Assembly (NCBI GenBank): GCA_963843385.1
Contig: CAWJJY010000007.1
Location: 124,001-188,000, forward strand
Direction of reading: 5' to 3'
DNA: 64,000 bases
DNA from: CAVOHU01 sp963843385
Lineage (GTDB): Bacteria; Acidobacteriota; Vicinamibacteria; Vicinamibacterales; JAKQTR01
The position numbers and the translations under genes are program-made. Positions 18,504-26,910 of this stretch are shown piece by piece (position 1 is the first letter of the stretch; each line of letters starts with the position of its first letter). The notes under the pieces were generated by a model. It was not told where the DNA came from. It did no database searches and saw nothing but the letters and a program-made list of their open reading frames with translations.

Positions 18504-18527
18504 GGGGCACGCGGGAGCGCGTGCCCC
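18504..18527. terminator. Hairpin between convergent genes
   Basis: A perfect 10-bp stem (GGGGCACGCG/CGCGTGCCCC) with loop GGAG sits just past the inhibitor stop and just past the stop of the oppositely oriented DUF4097 gene. It lacks a T-tract on either side, but its position fits a bidirectional terminator. Confidence 0.5.
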
Positions 18528-18540
18528 ACTGCTGCCTCCA

Positions 18541-19356
18541 CTACCGCTTCTCGATCGACGCCGGCCCGTTGGTGGTCATCGCGCGCACAATTGCGCCGCC
18601 CGACCCGATGATGGCCTTGATCGAGCGGACCCGCCCGACCGGGATGTCCCCCTGGAGCGTGATCGGGATGCCCAGCCGGAACGGCCCGTTCATGGTGCCC
18701 GCCTCGAGTTGCGCCGAGTAGCCGTCGGGCACTGAAATCGATACCGGGCCGTTCGCCGTCTCGGCATCGAGCCCCCGGCCGTTCCAGAAGCTGCCGGTCA
18801 AGGAAACCTTCAGCGGGCCGTTGGTCGTGCGTGCGCGAACATCGCCCCCGAGGTCGTTCAGGGACATCGGTCCGTTTACCGTGGTCGCCCTGGTCTGGCC
18901 ACTGACGCCCGTAATCGTGATCGGGCCGTTGACCGTCTCGATCTCCAGGTCCGTCTGACGAGGTGCCGACAGCACGAAGCCGACCGACCACGATCGGCCT
19001 TCGCTCGTGACCGGACCGTTGGACCGAAGAGTGCCGCCGCTGGTGTCGATGACGATACTGCCGGCTATTCCGAGGGCTTCGGCTTCGCTCCCCGCCTGGA
19101 CCTGGATTCGGGCGCTTCCCTCAACAGCCCCCTGATCCCAGCCCGTCACCTGCACGCCGCCGTTGGGCCGGGCATCGACGTGAAGCGGGGCGCCTCCTGC
19201 CATCTTTACCGGCCGTACCTCACAGTGCCGGACCTGCCCCTCGCTCCGATCCTTGCACTGCGCGAGCCAGTCCGCGTCGGATTGCTGGGCAATGGCGGAC
19301 CCCGCCAACCCCAGGCTTGCGACGATCGTTGTTGCCACCATCCATCGAGTACGCAT
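18541..19356 (-). CDS. Secreted DUF4097-like beta-helix protein
   Basis: A 271-residue exported protein with a signal peptide ending SAIAQ near residue 24. The mature region is a series of short strands with seven NGP triplets (for example VNGPITITG, VNGPMSLND, TNGPLKVSL, ANGPVSISV), the hallmark of DUF4097-type right-handed beta-helical proteins. GAAGGAG precedes the ATG at good spacing. Members are often found with anti-sigma or PspC-type regulators, but no such partner lies here. It is downstream of the RnfD-like gene on the same strand, and the open frame of that gene overlaps its first 137 nt. Confidence 0.8.
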   Translation of the reverse strand: MRTRWMVATTIVASLGLAGSAIAQQSDADWLAQCKDRSEGQVRHCEVRPVKMAGGAPLHVDARPNGGVQVTGWDQGAVEGSARIQVQAGSEAEALGIAGSIVIDTSGGTLRSNGPVTSEGRSWSVGFVLSAPRQTDLEIETVNGPITITGVSGQTRATTVNGPMSLNDLGGDVRARTTNGPLKVSLTGSFWNGRGLDAETANGPVSISVPDGYSAQLEAGTMNGPFRLGIPITLQGDIPVGRVRSIKAIIGSGGAIVRAMTTNGPASIEKR

Positions 19357-20272
19357 CGAAGCTTCTCCTTCTTGCCGCGTGGCTAGGCGTCCTGACTACA
19401 GGGCACTGGAGATTTGACGAGATGCGATGGCCGGGGGTTGCCCGGGCCCGGCCGCACGTGCGCGCATCCGTCCGCCAGGCCTCCCAGATGTTGCCGACCA
19501 GCACGCCGGCCAGGAGGTAGTACGCGGCGCCGACCCACTCGAAAACCGCGAAGCTGGTCACGGCAACGATCGTCCCGCACACCAGCTGGTGCGGGATCTT
19601 CACGGGCGATGTCGGCGGGTCGGTCAGGATGAAGAACGCGAAGAAGATGACCGCCTGGAGGTCCGGCGCGCGGAAGATCTCGGCGACCCGCACGGGGTCG
19701 CTCACGAAGGCCGTCGTCGTGAACAACAGGTAGTACCCGCCAAGGAACGCGAGCACCATCGGCATCTTGTTGATCCGGTCCGTGATGTAGATGCCGGTCG
19801 CGAACAGGACGATCAGCCCATAGGGCGGCAGGTCGGGGAGCGCGCCCCACCAGCTCAGGCCTGTATCGAAGACAAGGAAGGTCACGACCAGCGCCAGCGC
19901 GGCAGGATTGAACGTGTTCGCCGTGCGTGTCCGGATGAGGTACTTGCTGATCACAGCGACTGCGGCCGTGATGGCAACGATGTGCCACGGTTCCTGCGGA
20001 CTGAGCACCATCGCGACGATCAGGCCGGTGAGGAGTGCGCCGCCGGGGAATTCCCACGCATGGCTCCTCAAGCGAAGAATTGGCGCGTCGATGAGCATCG
20101 CGGCGAGGGCGGCGGCCGTGAGGCCCGGCCACACCTGGCCGATCCCCTCGGCCGGCGCGGCCAGCGCGGCCAGCAGGACGAGGACGATCGTCAGCAGGCC
20201 CTTAGGCGTCCGGAAGAACCGCTGCATCGCCGACGCCGGCCTCGGAGCGTCTTCGGCCCAGGCTGTAATCAC
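19220..20272 (-). CDS. RnfD/NqrB-like membrane electron-transfer subunit (C-terminal frame probably shifted)
   Basis: An integral membrane protein with about eight to ten helices, related to the RnfD/NqrB/RnfABCDGE subunit family. Family-like segments include SKYLIRTRTANTFNPAALAL, FPGGALLTGLIVAMVLSPQE and FFAFFILTDPPTSPVK. I choose GTG at 20272 because GAGGG precedes it; it overlaps the apbE 3' end by 71 nt. The recognisable domain ends at VGNIWEAWRTDA (about 19470). After that the frame runs through the ribosome site and first 137 nt of the DUF4097 gene with non-protein-like residues, so a one-base shift near 19400-19470 probably hides a natural stop around 19390. With the FMN-binding protein and ApbE it should form a membrane flavin-relay unit. 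Confidence 0.78.
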   Translation of the reverse strand: MITAWAEDAPRPASAMQRFFRTPKGLLTIVLVLLAALAAPAEGIGQVWPGLTAAALAAMLIDAPILRLRSHAWEFPGGALLTGLIVAMVLSPQEPWHIVAITAAVAVISKYLIRTRTANTFNPAALALVVTFLVFDTGLSWWGALPDLPPYGLIVLFATGIYITDRINKMPMVLAFLGGYYLLFTTTAFVSDPVRVAEIFRAPDLQAVIFFAFFILTDPPTSPVKIPHQLVCGTIVAVTSFAVFEWVGAAYYLLAGVLVGNIWEAWRTDARTCGRARATPGHRISSNLQCPVVRTPSHAARRRSFDAYSMDGGNNDRRKPGVGGVRHCPAIRRGLARAVQGSERGAGPAL

Positions 20273-21161
20273 TTCGCATCCCTCGCGTTGCAATACGTTC
20301 GAGCGCGGGCGTCACGAGCAGACCATCCACTCCGTGGCGCTCCAGCAGACGGATTCCTTCGTCGGGCCCGAGGACGAACGCGGCGGTCGCCAGTGCGTCG
20401 GCGAGCATGGCCGACGGCGCGATAGCTGTCGCGCTCGCGACCCCCTCGGCGGACGTTCCGCGTCGCGGGTCGATGATGTGGTGGCCCGACGCCTCGTCCG
20501 GCGCGCGCCGCTCGTAGTCGCCCGAGGTGCATACCGCGGCGTTGGACACCCGGAGTACCTCGATCACCTCGCCGTCCCGCCGAGGGTGTCGAATCCCGAC
20601 GGACCACGGCTCGCCGCCCGCGTTGCGCCCCGCGAGATATACATCGCCGCCGGCGTCGATGGCGTAGTTCTCGAACCTCTCCAACTCTCGCGCAGCCATG
20701 TCGATCGCCAGGCCTTTGGCCACGGCGCCAAGATCCAGCACGAGCGGCCGCAGCAGCGTGACGGTTCGCCGTTCAGGATCGAGGCGGACGTCGCGGAAGC
20801 TGACGGGCCCGCCAGGTTCAAGGCCGGTGCTGACGACCTCGCCGGTGCGGTAGTCTCGATTGAAGCCGAGCGTTTCCATCTGCCGGCCGACCGTCGGATC
20901 GAATGCCCCTTCGGTTTCCTCCGCCACCGCGATCGCGAACTCGACGGCGGCGTAGAGCATGTCGCTGGCCGGCCGGGAGGCGAGGGGGAGCGCCGCGAGC
21001 TGCCTCAGCTCGCTTTGCGGGTCGAACCGATTGCAGCGCCGCTCGGTTTCGCGGAACCACGACAGCGCCCGCTCGATGGCACGCTCTGAGGCTTCGCCCA
21101 CGACCTCGATGGTGACGATGGTCCCCATCAGCGGGACGGAGCGGCGGCACACGCTGTTCAC
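20202..21161 (-). CDS. apbE: FAD:protein FMN transferase ApbE
   Basis: A 319-residue ApbE-family flavin transferase, which attaches FMN through a phosphoester to a threonine or serine of target proteins. Landmarks: the N-terminal RRSVPLMGTIVTIEV, FDPTVGRQ near residue 115, LVLDLGAVAKGLAID near 165, and YAIDAGGDVYLAG near 190, plus the C-terminal ATAIAPSAMLADALATA. The GTG start at 21161 overlaps the TGA of the upstream FMN-binding gene by 4 nt, a classic translational-coupling overlap that fixes the start far better than the longer open frame. No clear signal peptide is seen from this start, which is unusual for an enzyme expected to act outside the cytoplasm. The likely substrate is the adjacent FMN-binding protein. 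Confidence 0.92.
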   Translation of the reverse strand: MNSVCRRSVPLMGTIVTIEVVGEASERAIERALSWFRETERRCNRFDPQSELRQLAALPLASRPASDMLYAAVEFAIAVAEETEGAFDPTVGRQMETLGFNRDYRTGEVVSTGLEPGGPVSFRDVRLDPERRTVTLLRPLVLDLGAVAKGLAIDMAARELERFENYAIDAGGDVYLAGRNAGGEPWSVGIRHPRRDGEVIEVLRVSNAAVCTSGDYERRAPDEASGHHIIDPRRGTSAEGVASATAIAPSAMLADALATAAFVLGPDEGIRLLERHGVDGLLVTPALERIATRGMRSDYSLGRRRSEAGVGDAAVLPDA

Positions 21162-22000
21162 TTCGCCTTGGAGAGGGCGTCGACCACCGCGTAGTAGAAC
21201 GCGTTGGCGCTTTGCGTGGCACCCGACACGTAGTCGACATCCGGGCTCTGGCGTGCGACGACCTGGCCCGGGAGGTGTGCCACCCAGGAACACGAGTATC
21301 TCGTCCAGCATTTCGAGATCACCGCTGACGCGATGCGGCCGCTTTCGATCACGACGGTGGCCTCGATATCGCCGTGGCGGCACCAGCCCCATCCCGAAAA
21401 CGTGCCGTCCTTGTACCGAGGCTCCGGCGGGGTTGGCGGGGCGGCGGGCGCGTCGACCGCAGGAGCAAGCGCCGCGGCAACCGGACCGACCGAAGGCGAG
21501 GCTGGCGTCTCAGTTGGTGCCGGCACGGGCGCGGCAGACTGGGAAGTCTTGGGCGCCGGTGAGGACAGGTGAGGCGTGCCTGCAGGCGCGGCTCCCTTCT
21601 GGTCAGCCACGAGCAGCGAAGCCTTGACTGCATCTGCGTGCTTGGGCACCGCGGGCTTCGATGCTGCGACAGATGGCGCCGCGGGCTGTGTCGCTCCGGC
21701 AGAGCTCGCCGCCGGTGCCGGGCTCGACACGGCGAGCGCCGGGTTCGGTGGCGATGTCCTGGCCGGCTCTGCGGAGGCCGCCGGGGCGCCGATCCGACCC
21801 GACGCGACACGTGCCTCCGGAATGACGACCCGCGTGCGCTCTGCCGCCTCGAGCCGCTGTGCTGCATCTCGCGTCCGCACGTACCCGGCGGCGTAGACTG
21901 TCAGCACCGCGGCCGAACTGAGGGCGACGAGCCGATTCGCAATCTTGCCGCCGGGAGCAGACTTGTCCCGTGGCGCGGGGGATGGGGGCATCTTGTTCAC
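21158..22000 (-). CDS. Membrane-anchored FMN-binding domain protein (flavinylation target)
   Basis: 280 residues from GTG at 22000 (GAGG 9 nt upstream; ATG at 21991 is an alternative). A short cytoplasmic tail is followed by one transmembrane helix (RLVALSSAAVLTVYAAGYV), a roughly 130-residue Ala/Pro/Ser-rich linker, and a C-terminal FMN-binding domain: GTFSGWGWCRHGDIEATVV and the flavin-attachment motif DYVSGATQSANAF. In NqrC/RnfG-type proteins the threonine of the SGAT motif carries covalent FMN added by ApbE, encoded next. The long linker would let the flavin domain reach into the periplasm. Three cysteines near the domain (WCRHG, SKCWTRYSC) are unusual and might bind a further cofactor. 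Confidence 0.85.
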   Translation of the reverse strand: MNKMPPSPAPRDKSAPGGKIANRLVALSSAAVLTVYAAGYVRTRDAAQRLEAAERTRVVIPEARVASGRIGAPAASAEPARTSPPNPALAVSSPAPAASSAGATQPAAPSVAASKPAVPKHADAVKASLLVADQKGAAPAGTPHLSSPAPKTSQSAAPVPAPTETPASPSVGPVAAALAPAVDAPAAPPTPPEPRYKDGTFSGWGWCRHGDIEATVVIESGRIASAVISKCWTRYSCSWVAHLPGQVVARQSPDVDYVSGATQSANAFYYAVVDALSKAK

Positions 22001-22166
22001 GGACTCGACCTCGCGTGGGCTGTTGTGGCCGCGATTATAGCCCGCCGACGCCGCCACCGGCCAGATGGGGGCCATCACTGTCGGTAGCAGGTCGCCTTGA
22101 CCGGAGTAATTAGTACGACATCTGTCCGGTCGACTCAGGTCTCAGGGGCCGGAGCGCCCGCCTCAC

Positions 22167-22179
22167 CCCGCCAGGCGGG
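22167..22179. repeat. Intergenic palindrome CCCGCCAGGCGGG (copy 1)
   Basis: A 13-bp palindrome with 6-bp arms around A. The same 13-mer is found at 42589-42601, also intergenic. REP-like elements or shared terminator stems are possible. Confidence 0.35.
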
Positions 22180-22197
22180 CCGGGCGCCGCGAGCCGA

Positions 22198-22203
22198 TAT
22201 AAT
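22198..22203 (+). promoter_or_regulatory. Consensus -10 hexamer placing the start at the MFS ATG (leaderless)
   Basis: A perfect TATAAT ends 7 nt before the ATG at 22211, and no ribosome site is present in the gap. Transcription should start at or next to the A of the ATG. The -35 region is not recognisable. Confidence 0.5.
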
Positions 22204-22210
22204 CCTTGCG

Positions 22211-23491
22211 ATGATCGGCGCCGTTTCGCTTCGCCGGACGTTCTTCTCGCTGGGTATCTGGAACTTCCGCCTTTACTTCGTCGGCCAGGCCATCTCACTG
22301 TCGGGCACCTGGATGCAGACCATCGGCCAGTCCTGGCTGGTGCTCCAGATCACCGGATCGGGCACCGCACTGGGCCTGGTCACCGCGCTGCAGTTCCTGC
22401 CAATCCTGATCCTCGGTCCGTGGGGCGGCGTGATCGCCGACCGGTTCCCGAAGCGCACGATTCTCTATGGCACCCAGTCTGCAGCCGGCGTGCTGGCGCT
22501 GGTGCTCGGCATCCTCGTGGCGACCGGATCGGTGCGCCTCTGGATGGTGGCCGTGCTGGCCCTCTGCCTTGGCCTCGTCAACACCGTGGACAATCCCGCC
22601 CGGCAGACCTTCGTCTTCGAGATGGTCGGCAAGGAGCAGATCCAGAACGCCGTCTCGCTGAACTCGGTGCTGGTGAACATCGCGCGGGTCGTCGGCCCCG
22701 CGATGGCGGGCATCCTCATCGCCAGCGTCGGCATGGCGTCCTGCTTCCTGGTCAACGCGGCGTCCTACATCGCCGTCCTCATCGCGCTGCGCATGATGCG
22801 CGCCGGGCAGCTCCAGCCTGCGCCGCTCGTCGCCCGCGCCGGCGGTCAGCTGCGGGATGCGTTCCGCTACGTGCGGTCCACGCCCGTGCTGCGCAACGCG
22901 CTCCTGATGATGGCGATCATCGGGACGCTCTCCTACGAGTTCCAGGTGGTCCTGCCGCTCTTCGCGCAGTTCACGCTGGGCGGCGGCGCGGGCACGTATG
23001 CATCGCTCACGGTTGCGATGGGCCTCGGTTCCGTCATCGGCGGCCTGTACACGGCGAGCCGAAAGACGGTCGTGCCGGGCATGCTGGTCAACGCCGCGCT
23101 GCTGTTCGGCGTGGTCATTCTTGCCGCAGCCGTCGCGCCCAATCTGATGTTCGCGATGGCCGCCTTGTTCCTCGTCGGCGTCTTCTCGATCAACTTCCTC
23201 TCGCTCGGCAACGCCACCTTGCAGCTCGAGAGCGTGCCCGAGATGCGCGGACGCGTAATGGCGCTGTGGGCGGTCGCGTTTCTGGGGTCGACGCCGATTG
23301 GCGGCCCCATCGTCGGCTGGATCGGCGAGTATGCGGGACCCCGCTGGGGGTTGGTCGTCGGCGGACTCGCCGCGTTGACGGCGGGAGCGCTGGGCTTCAG
23401 GAATCTTGGCAGGAAGGGAGCGTCCCCCATTCCTGACGCCGTGAAGATGGACGCGCAACGGGCCACCGAGAAGGACACGCGGATGTTCTGA
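22211..23491 (+). CDS. MFS transporter, EntS/MFS_3-like exporter
   Basis: 426 residues from the ATG at 22211, with roughly twelve transmembrane helices. The N-terminus (LGIWNFRLYFVGQAISLSGT, then QTIGQSWLVLQITGSG) and the loop WGGVIADRFPKRT are typical of the MFS_3 group, which includes the enterobactin exporter EntS and multidrug exporters. The open frame extends 38 codons upstream, but those residues are not protein-like and the TATAAT element at 22198-22203 places transcription start at this ATG. It is monocistronic and divergent from the flavin-relay operon. Probably a drug or siderophore efflux protein; substrate unknown. Confidence 0.87.
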   Translation: MIGAVSLRRTFFSLGIWNFRLYFVGQAISLSGTWMQTIGQSWLVLQITGSGTALGLVTALQFLPILILGPWGGVIADRFPKRTILYGTQSAAGVLALVLGILVATGSVRLWMVAVLALCLGLVNTVDNPARQTFVFEMVGKEQIQNAVSLNSVLVNIARVVGPAMAGILIASVGMASCFLVNAASYIAVLIALRMMRAGQLQPAPLVARAGGQLRDAFRYVRSTPVLRNALLMMAIIGTLSYEFQVVLPLFAQFTLGGGAGTYASLTVAMGLGSVIGGLYTASRKTVVPGMLVNAALLFGVVILAAAVAPNLMFAMAALFLVGVFSINFLSLGNATLQLESVPEMRGRVMALWAVAFLGSTPIGGPIVGWIGEYAGPRWGLVVGGLAALTAGALGFRNLGRKGASPIPDAVKMDAQRATEKDTRMF

Positions 23492-23627
23492 AGTTCGCTA
23501 CCGTCGTCGGTTGGGCTGGATGGGGCGCGCTGTTGACGCGACGGACGGAAAGATGCCATCTTCGTCACACGCCATCAATCGGTGACGCTGCGACTGCAGC
23601 CGCTGCCGTCTCGTTTCGGGGGACACC

Positions 23628-24158
23628 ATGACGTACTATGGCGCCAGGGAACTGGCAGAGAGTCTGCGGACCGTCCGGAAGAACACCATCCAGATTGCCG
23701 AAGACATCCCGGAAGCACAATACGGTTTCACAGTCACTCCGGGCTGGCGCACGGTCAGCCAGCTGCTGACGCACATCGCCCACGGCTACCGCTTTCAGCA
23801 GCAGATCCACGCAGTCGAGCGGCGAACGACGCTGACCGGGTTCGATTTTCCGGCCTGGTCCGAACGTCTCAGGGCAGAGGAAGTTCAGCCTCGCGACAAG
23901 GCCCAGATCGTCGACATGCTCAAGCGCGAGGGCGACGCATGGGCGTCCTGGATCGAGTCGCGGTCCGACGAATTTCTTGCCGAGCGCGTGCAGTCACTTG
24001 GCGAGCCGCCCTCGAGCAAGAGCCGATTCGAGATGCTGCTGTCGACCAAGGAACACGAGATGCACCATCGCGGCCAGCTGATGCTCATCGAGCGGCTGCT
24101 GGGCATCGTGCCCCATCTGACGCGGCAGCGTCAGGCGCGCCTTCACGGGGCACGCTGA
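23628..24158 (+). CDS. DinB family four-helix protein
   Basis: A 176-residue DinB/YfiT-like protein. The family's metal-binding histidines appear as LLTHIAHGYR near residue 48 and EHEMHHRGQL near 143, placed on helices as expected for the four-helix bundle. Members bind a divalent metal and include thiol-dependent transferases (bacillithiol, mycothiol) and many uncharacterised proteins; the activity here is not evident. Length is normal. A purine-rich GGGGGACACC precedes the ATG. The gene stands alone on the plus strand. Confidence 0.85.
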   Translation: MTYYGARELAESLRTVRKNTIQIAEDIPEAQYGFTVTPGWRTVSQLLTHIAHGYRFQQQIHAVERRTTLTGFDFPAWSERLRAEEVQPRDKAQIVDMLKREGDAWASWIESRSDEFLAERVQSLGEPPSSKSRFEMLLSTKEHEMHHRGQLMLIERLLGIVPHLTRQRQARLHGAR

Positions 24159-24398
24159 ACCCTGCCTCGACTACCCGCCGCACGCTGTATCCAGGACCGT
24201 CGCCAGCAGAAACTGGCTGGCCCGAGCCTGGTTCGCGCACGCCTCCGCGCCGGTCTCGAGGCGGAACGCGGCGGGGGAGCCGGTGGCAGGGGCAGCCGGG
24301 AGTGTGAATGCAGCGGAGGGGAGAAGGCGAGCCGCGGACTCGTGGGCGCCGTGACGTTCGGAATTCCCCGGCGCACACGAGCCCGTGGCTCAGATCGC

Positions 24399-24836
24399 TC
24401 AGGCGCCGGCCTGGGCCGACTTGCCCGGCAGCGTCACGACGCCCAGCTGCTGCAGCAACCCGAGGCTGTCCCAGTTGACGAAGGCCTCGTGAATGCGATC
24501 CCCCATGAAGTGGTAGATCGTCAGGCCGGTGCCGTTCACGCGGCGTCCCGTCGGCTGAATCCCCTCGAGCGGCCCATTCTGCGTCCCGCTGTACCGCCAG
24601 CGGGTGACGACCTTGTCGCCGGTGGAAATGATCTCGTCGATGTCGAGCCGGCAGTCCGGAAAGGCCGTGCGATATTTCCTGACAAGACCCTTGGTGGCCT
24701 CGATTCCGCGAACCGGGTTCATCGGGTCGTTGTTCATGATGTCGCTCGTGCAGAGCTCATCGACCACCTTCAGATTTCCCTTGTTCCATGCTTCGTCAAT
24801 CAGCCTGCGGACGCTTGCTTCGTGTTTGTCGGACAT
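24399..24836 (-). CDS. SnoaL-like ester cyclase family protein
   Basis: A 145-residue small alpha+beta protein of the NTF2-like superfamily. It shows the pattern of SnoaL-type ester cyclases: the N-terminal helix RLIDEAWNKGNLKVVDEL, an AFPDCRLDIDEIISTGDKVV strand pair near 60-78, then GTQNGPLEGIQPTGRRV and a final HEAFVNWDSLGLLQQLG. AGGAGG lies 6 nt before the ATG. The polyketide cyclase SnoaL is the founding member, but most homologues in such genomes have no known substrate. It is a stand-alone gene. Confidence 0.83.
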   Translation of the reverse strand: MSDKHEASVRRLIDEAWNKGNLKVVDELCTSDIMNNDPMNPVRGIEATKGLVRKYRTAFPDCRLDIDEIISTGDKVVTRWRYSGTQNGPLEGIQPTGRRVNGTGLTIYHFMGDRIHEAFVNWDSLGLLQQLGVVTLPGKSAQAGA

Positions 24837-25123
24837 CAGATCCTCCTGTCATCCAGAGTTGCCACGTCGATCGCGAGCCGTGTTCGCCTGACGTCATGAC
24901 GGGGAATACGGCCGCCTCCCGACGCTCGCCGGAATGGCGAGCCTCCGGCCCAAGGAGTCGTGTTGGTGGGAGACAACCCTTATAACATAAGTCGGAGTTA
25001 ATAGTCACGTGCTTCGACAAGGGGATCAGGCAGAGCGCCCGGGCGCGGACCGTCGCGTCAACTCAATGGCTGAAAGCGCAGACCAACGCACACGCGGCCT
25101 CGATCGCGGTTCCGCCCGTGAAC

Positions 25124-25352
25124 CGGCGCCAGGCGATGAAGCGTGCGGCCTGATCCGCCGCGAGGCGAGGAAGCGTGCGGCCGGATCCGCCGCCGGGCGA
25201 TGTAGCGTGCGGCCTGATCCGCCGCCAGGCGATGAAGCGTGCGGCCTAATCCCTCGCCAGGCGAGGAAGCGTGCGGCCTAATCCCTCGCCAGGCGAGGAA
25301 GCGTGCGGCCTGATCCGCCGCGAGGCGAGGAAGCGTGCGGCCTGATCCGCCG
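25124..25352 (+). repeat. 32-bp tandem repeat (minisatellite), seven units
   Basis: Unit starts fall at exactly 25141, 25173, 25205, 25237, 25269, 25301 and 25333, each beginning GCGTGCGGCC. The last unit is truncated after 20 nt and half a unit precedes the first (25124-25140). Units 4 and 5 are identical, as are 1 and 6; the variable positions are TGATCCGCCG versus TAATCCCTCG and GCGAGGAA versus GCGATGAA. There are no spacers, so this is not CRISPR. Thirty-two is not a multiple of three, so it is non-coding. Confidence 0.9.
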
Positions 25353-25353
25353 G

Positions 25354-25371
25354 TATAATGCAGGCAAGGAG
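25354..25371 (+). promoter_or_regulatory. TATAAT promoter element and ribosome site of the AAA+ gene
   Basis: TATAAT at 25354-25359 immediately follows the tandem array, and AAGGAG is at 25366-25371 with the GTG start 11 nt beyond it. The transcript should begin at about the ribosome site, and the -35 region would lie inside the last repeat unit, so array length or register could affect expression. Confidence 0.55.
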
Positions 25372-25382
25372 CGAAGAACCAG

Positions 25383-26816
25383 GTGGACACGGGCGCGCGA
25401 CAGGGCGAATGTCTGCCCGCGCAGGCTGGAAACCTGCTCGAATTGCTGGCGCGGAAGGTGGTCGGGCAGCCGGCTGCGCTGCAGCGGATCGTCCCGTATG
25501 TCCAGATGTACCAGGCCCACCTCAATCCGCCCGACCGCCCGGCCGGCATCTTTCTCCTGCTCGGCCCGACCGGCACCGGGAAGACCCGCACCGTCGAGGC
25601 GCTGGCGGAAATCATCCACGGCAGTCCGAAGAACCTGCTGAAAATCGACTGCGCCGAGTACCAATCCGATCATGAGGTGGCCAAGCTCATCGGCGCGCCT
25701 CCCGGCTACATCGGGCATCGCGAGTCGAAGCCCATCCTGACGCAGGAACGCCTGCTCGCCGCCATCAGCCCGCACTGCGATCTCGCGCTGGTGCTCTTCG
25801 ACGAAATCGAAAAGGCCGCGCCGGCCTTCACCGCGCTCCTGCTGGGCATCTTCGACCGGGCCACGCTGCGCCTGGGCGACAACACGCCGGTGAGCTTCGA
25901 GAAGACGCTGATCTTTCTCACGAGCAATCTCGGCGCGCGCGAGATGGTCAACGCGGTGGGCCACGACATCGGGTTCCGGGGCGCCAGGCGCCGCGAGCCC
26001 GAGCAGGTCACCGACCTGTTGCACTCGGTCGGCTTCAATGCCGTGAAGCGACGATTCTCGCCGGAGTTCGTCAACCGGATCGACGTCGTCATCACCTACG
26101 GGACGCTCGGCGCCGAGGCGCTGGGAGAGATCCTCGACCACCACATCGCCGAGTTGCAGGAGCACGTGCACACCCGGCTCGGAAAGCGGTCCTTCGACGT
26201 GGCGGTCAGCCCGGCGGCCCGCCAGTTCCTGCTCGGCCACGGGACCAGCGACGAATACGGCGCGCGCGAACTGAAGCGCACCGTTCACCGGATGCTGACG
26301 CAGCCGCTGGCCGCTCTGGTCGCCGACAGTGCGATCGCGCCGGGAAGCCTGGTCGACGTCGATGTGGCCGAGGACGGGCGGACGCTCAGCCTGCGTCCGG
26401 GCGCTGGTGGGATGCCCATCGAGGAGCCGGAGGCGCCGCGGCCGGTCGTGCTGGCGGTTGACGAGAACGCCCACCTGCTGATGAGACTCGAGGAATCGCT
26501 CGGCCGGGCGGGGGTGGCGGCGCTCGTCGCCACCACCGCGGAGGAAGCCCGCGAGATCGCGGCGCGGCAGCAGCCCGACCTGGCGATTGTCGATATGGTG
26601 CTCGCCGATGGCGAGGGCCTCTCGGTGGCGCTCGAACTGCAGCGCGCACACCCGCACATGCGAATCGCCGTGACGACCGGAACGGAGTTGTCGTCGGACG
26701 AATCGGCGGTGTGCGAACGCCAGGGGTTCTCGGTGCTGCGGAAGCCGTTCCTGCCCGAGGACGTGGTGACCCTGGTGAAGAGCCTCGGCCTCCGCTGGTC
26801 GGCCGCTGCCGGCTAG
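25383..26816 (+). CDS. ClpB-type AAA+ ATPase fused to a response-regulator receiver domain
   Basis: 477 residues from a GTG start. Residues 15-345 form a single AAA+ module of the ClpA/B type: Walker A GPTGTGKT (61-68), a pore-loop-like GAPPGYIGH segment near 105, Walker B LVLFDEIEK (D140, E141), a sensor asparagine in FLTSNLGARE near 180, and a ClpB small domain ending DEYGARELKRTVHRML. Residues 360-477 are a receiver: VLAVDENAHLLMRLEE, phospho-acceptor D404 in AIVDMVLADGEG, and the conserved lysine in VLRKPF. It lacks the ClpB N-domain, first AAA+ ring and middle domain. Phosphorylation could gate assembly or ATPase activity of this single-ring motor. A partner kinase is not adjacent. Confidence 0.87.
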   Translation: MDTGARQGECLPAQAGNLLELLARKVVGQPAALQRIVPYVQMYQAHLNPPDRPAGIFLLLGPTGTGKTRTVEALAEIIHGSPKNLLKIDCAEYQSDHEVAKLIGAPPGYIGHRESKPILTQERLLAAISPHCDLALVLFDEIEKAAPAFTALLLGIFDRATLRLGDNTPVSFEKTLIFLTSNLGAREMVNAVGHDIGFRGARRREPEQVTDLLHSVGFNAVKRRFSPEFVNRIDVVITYGTLGAEALGEILDHHIAELQEHVHTRLGKRSFDVAVSPAARQFLLGHGTSDEYGARELKRTVHRMLTQPLAALVADSAIAPGSLVDVDVAEDGRTLSLRPGAGGMPIEEPEAPRPVVLAVDENAHLLMRLEESLGRAGVAALVATTAEEAREIAARQQPDLAIVDMVLADGEGLSVALELQRAHPHMRIAVTTGTELSSDESAVCERQGFSVLRKPFLPEDVVTLVKSLGLRWSAAAG

Positions 26817-26910
26817 GCTCGCAGCGTCGGGGCTCCATGAGTCACGCGGGTGACAACCTCCGGATGGAGGCCCGGTCTTCAGACTCGGCGCGTCAGCCGG
26901 ACTCTCGAAG

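Larger units (their letters stand above)
24837..25382. other. Intergenic region with minisatellite array
   Basis: About 545 nt without a gene. The left part has an AT-rich patch (24979-25004, around TTATAACATAAG) that may be promoter for the SnoaL-like gene. The right half is occupied by the 32-bp tandem repeat and then the promoter of the AAA+ gene. Confidence 0.6.

Noticed and set aside
25124..25352. CRISPR-like array
   Set aside because: The units are contiguous with no spacers and vary at internal positions; it is a tandem minisatellite.
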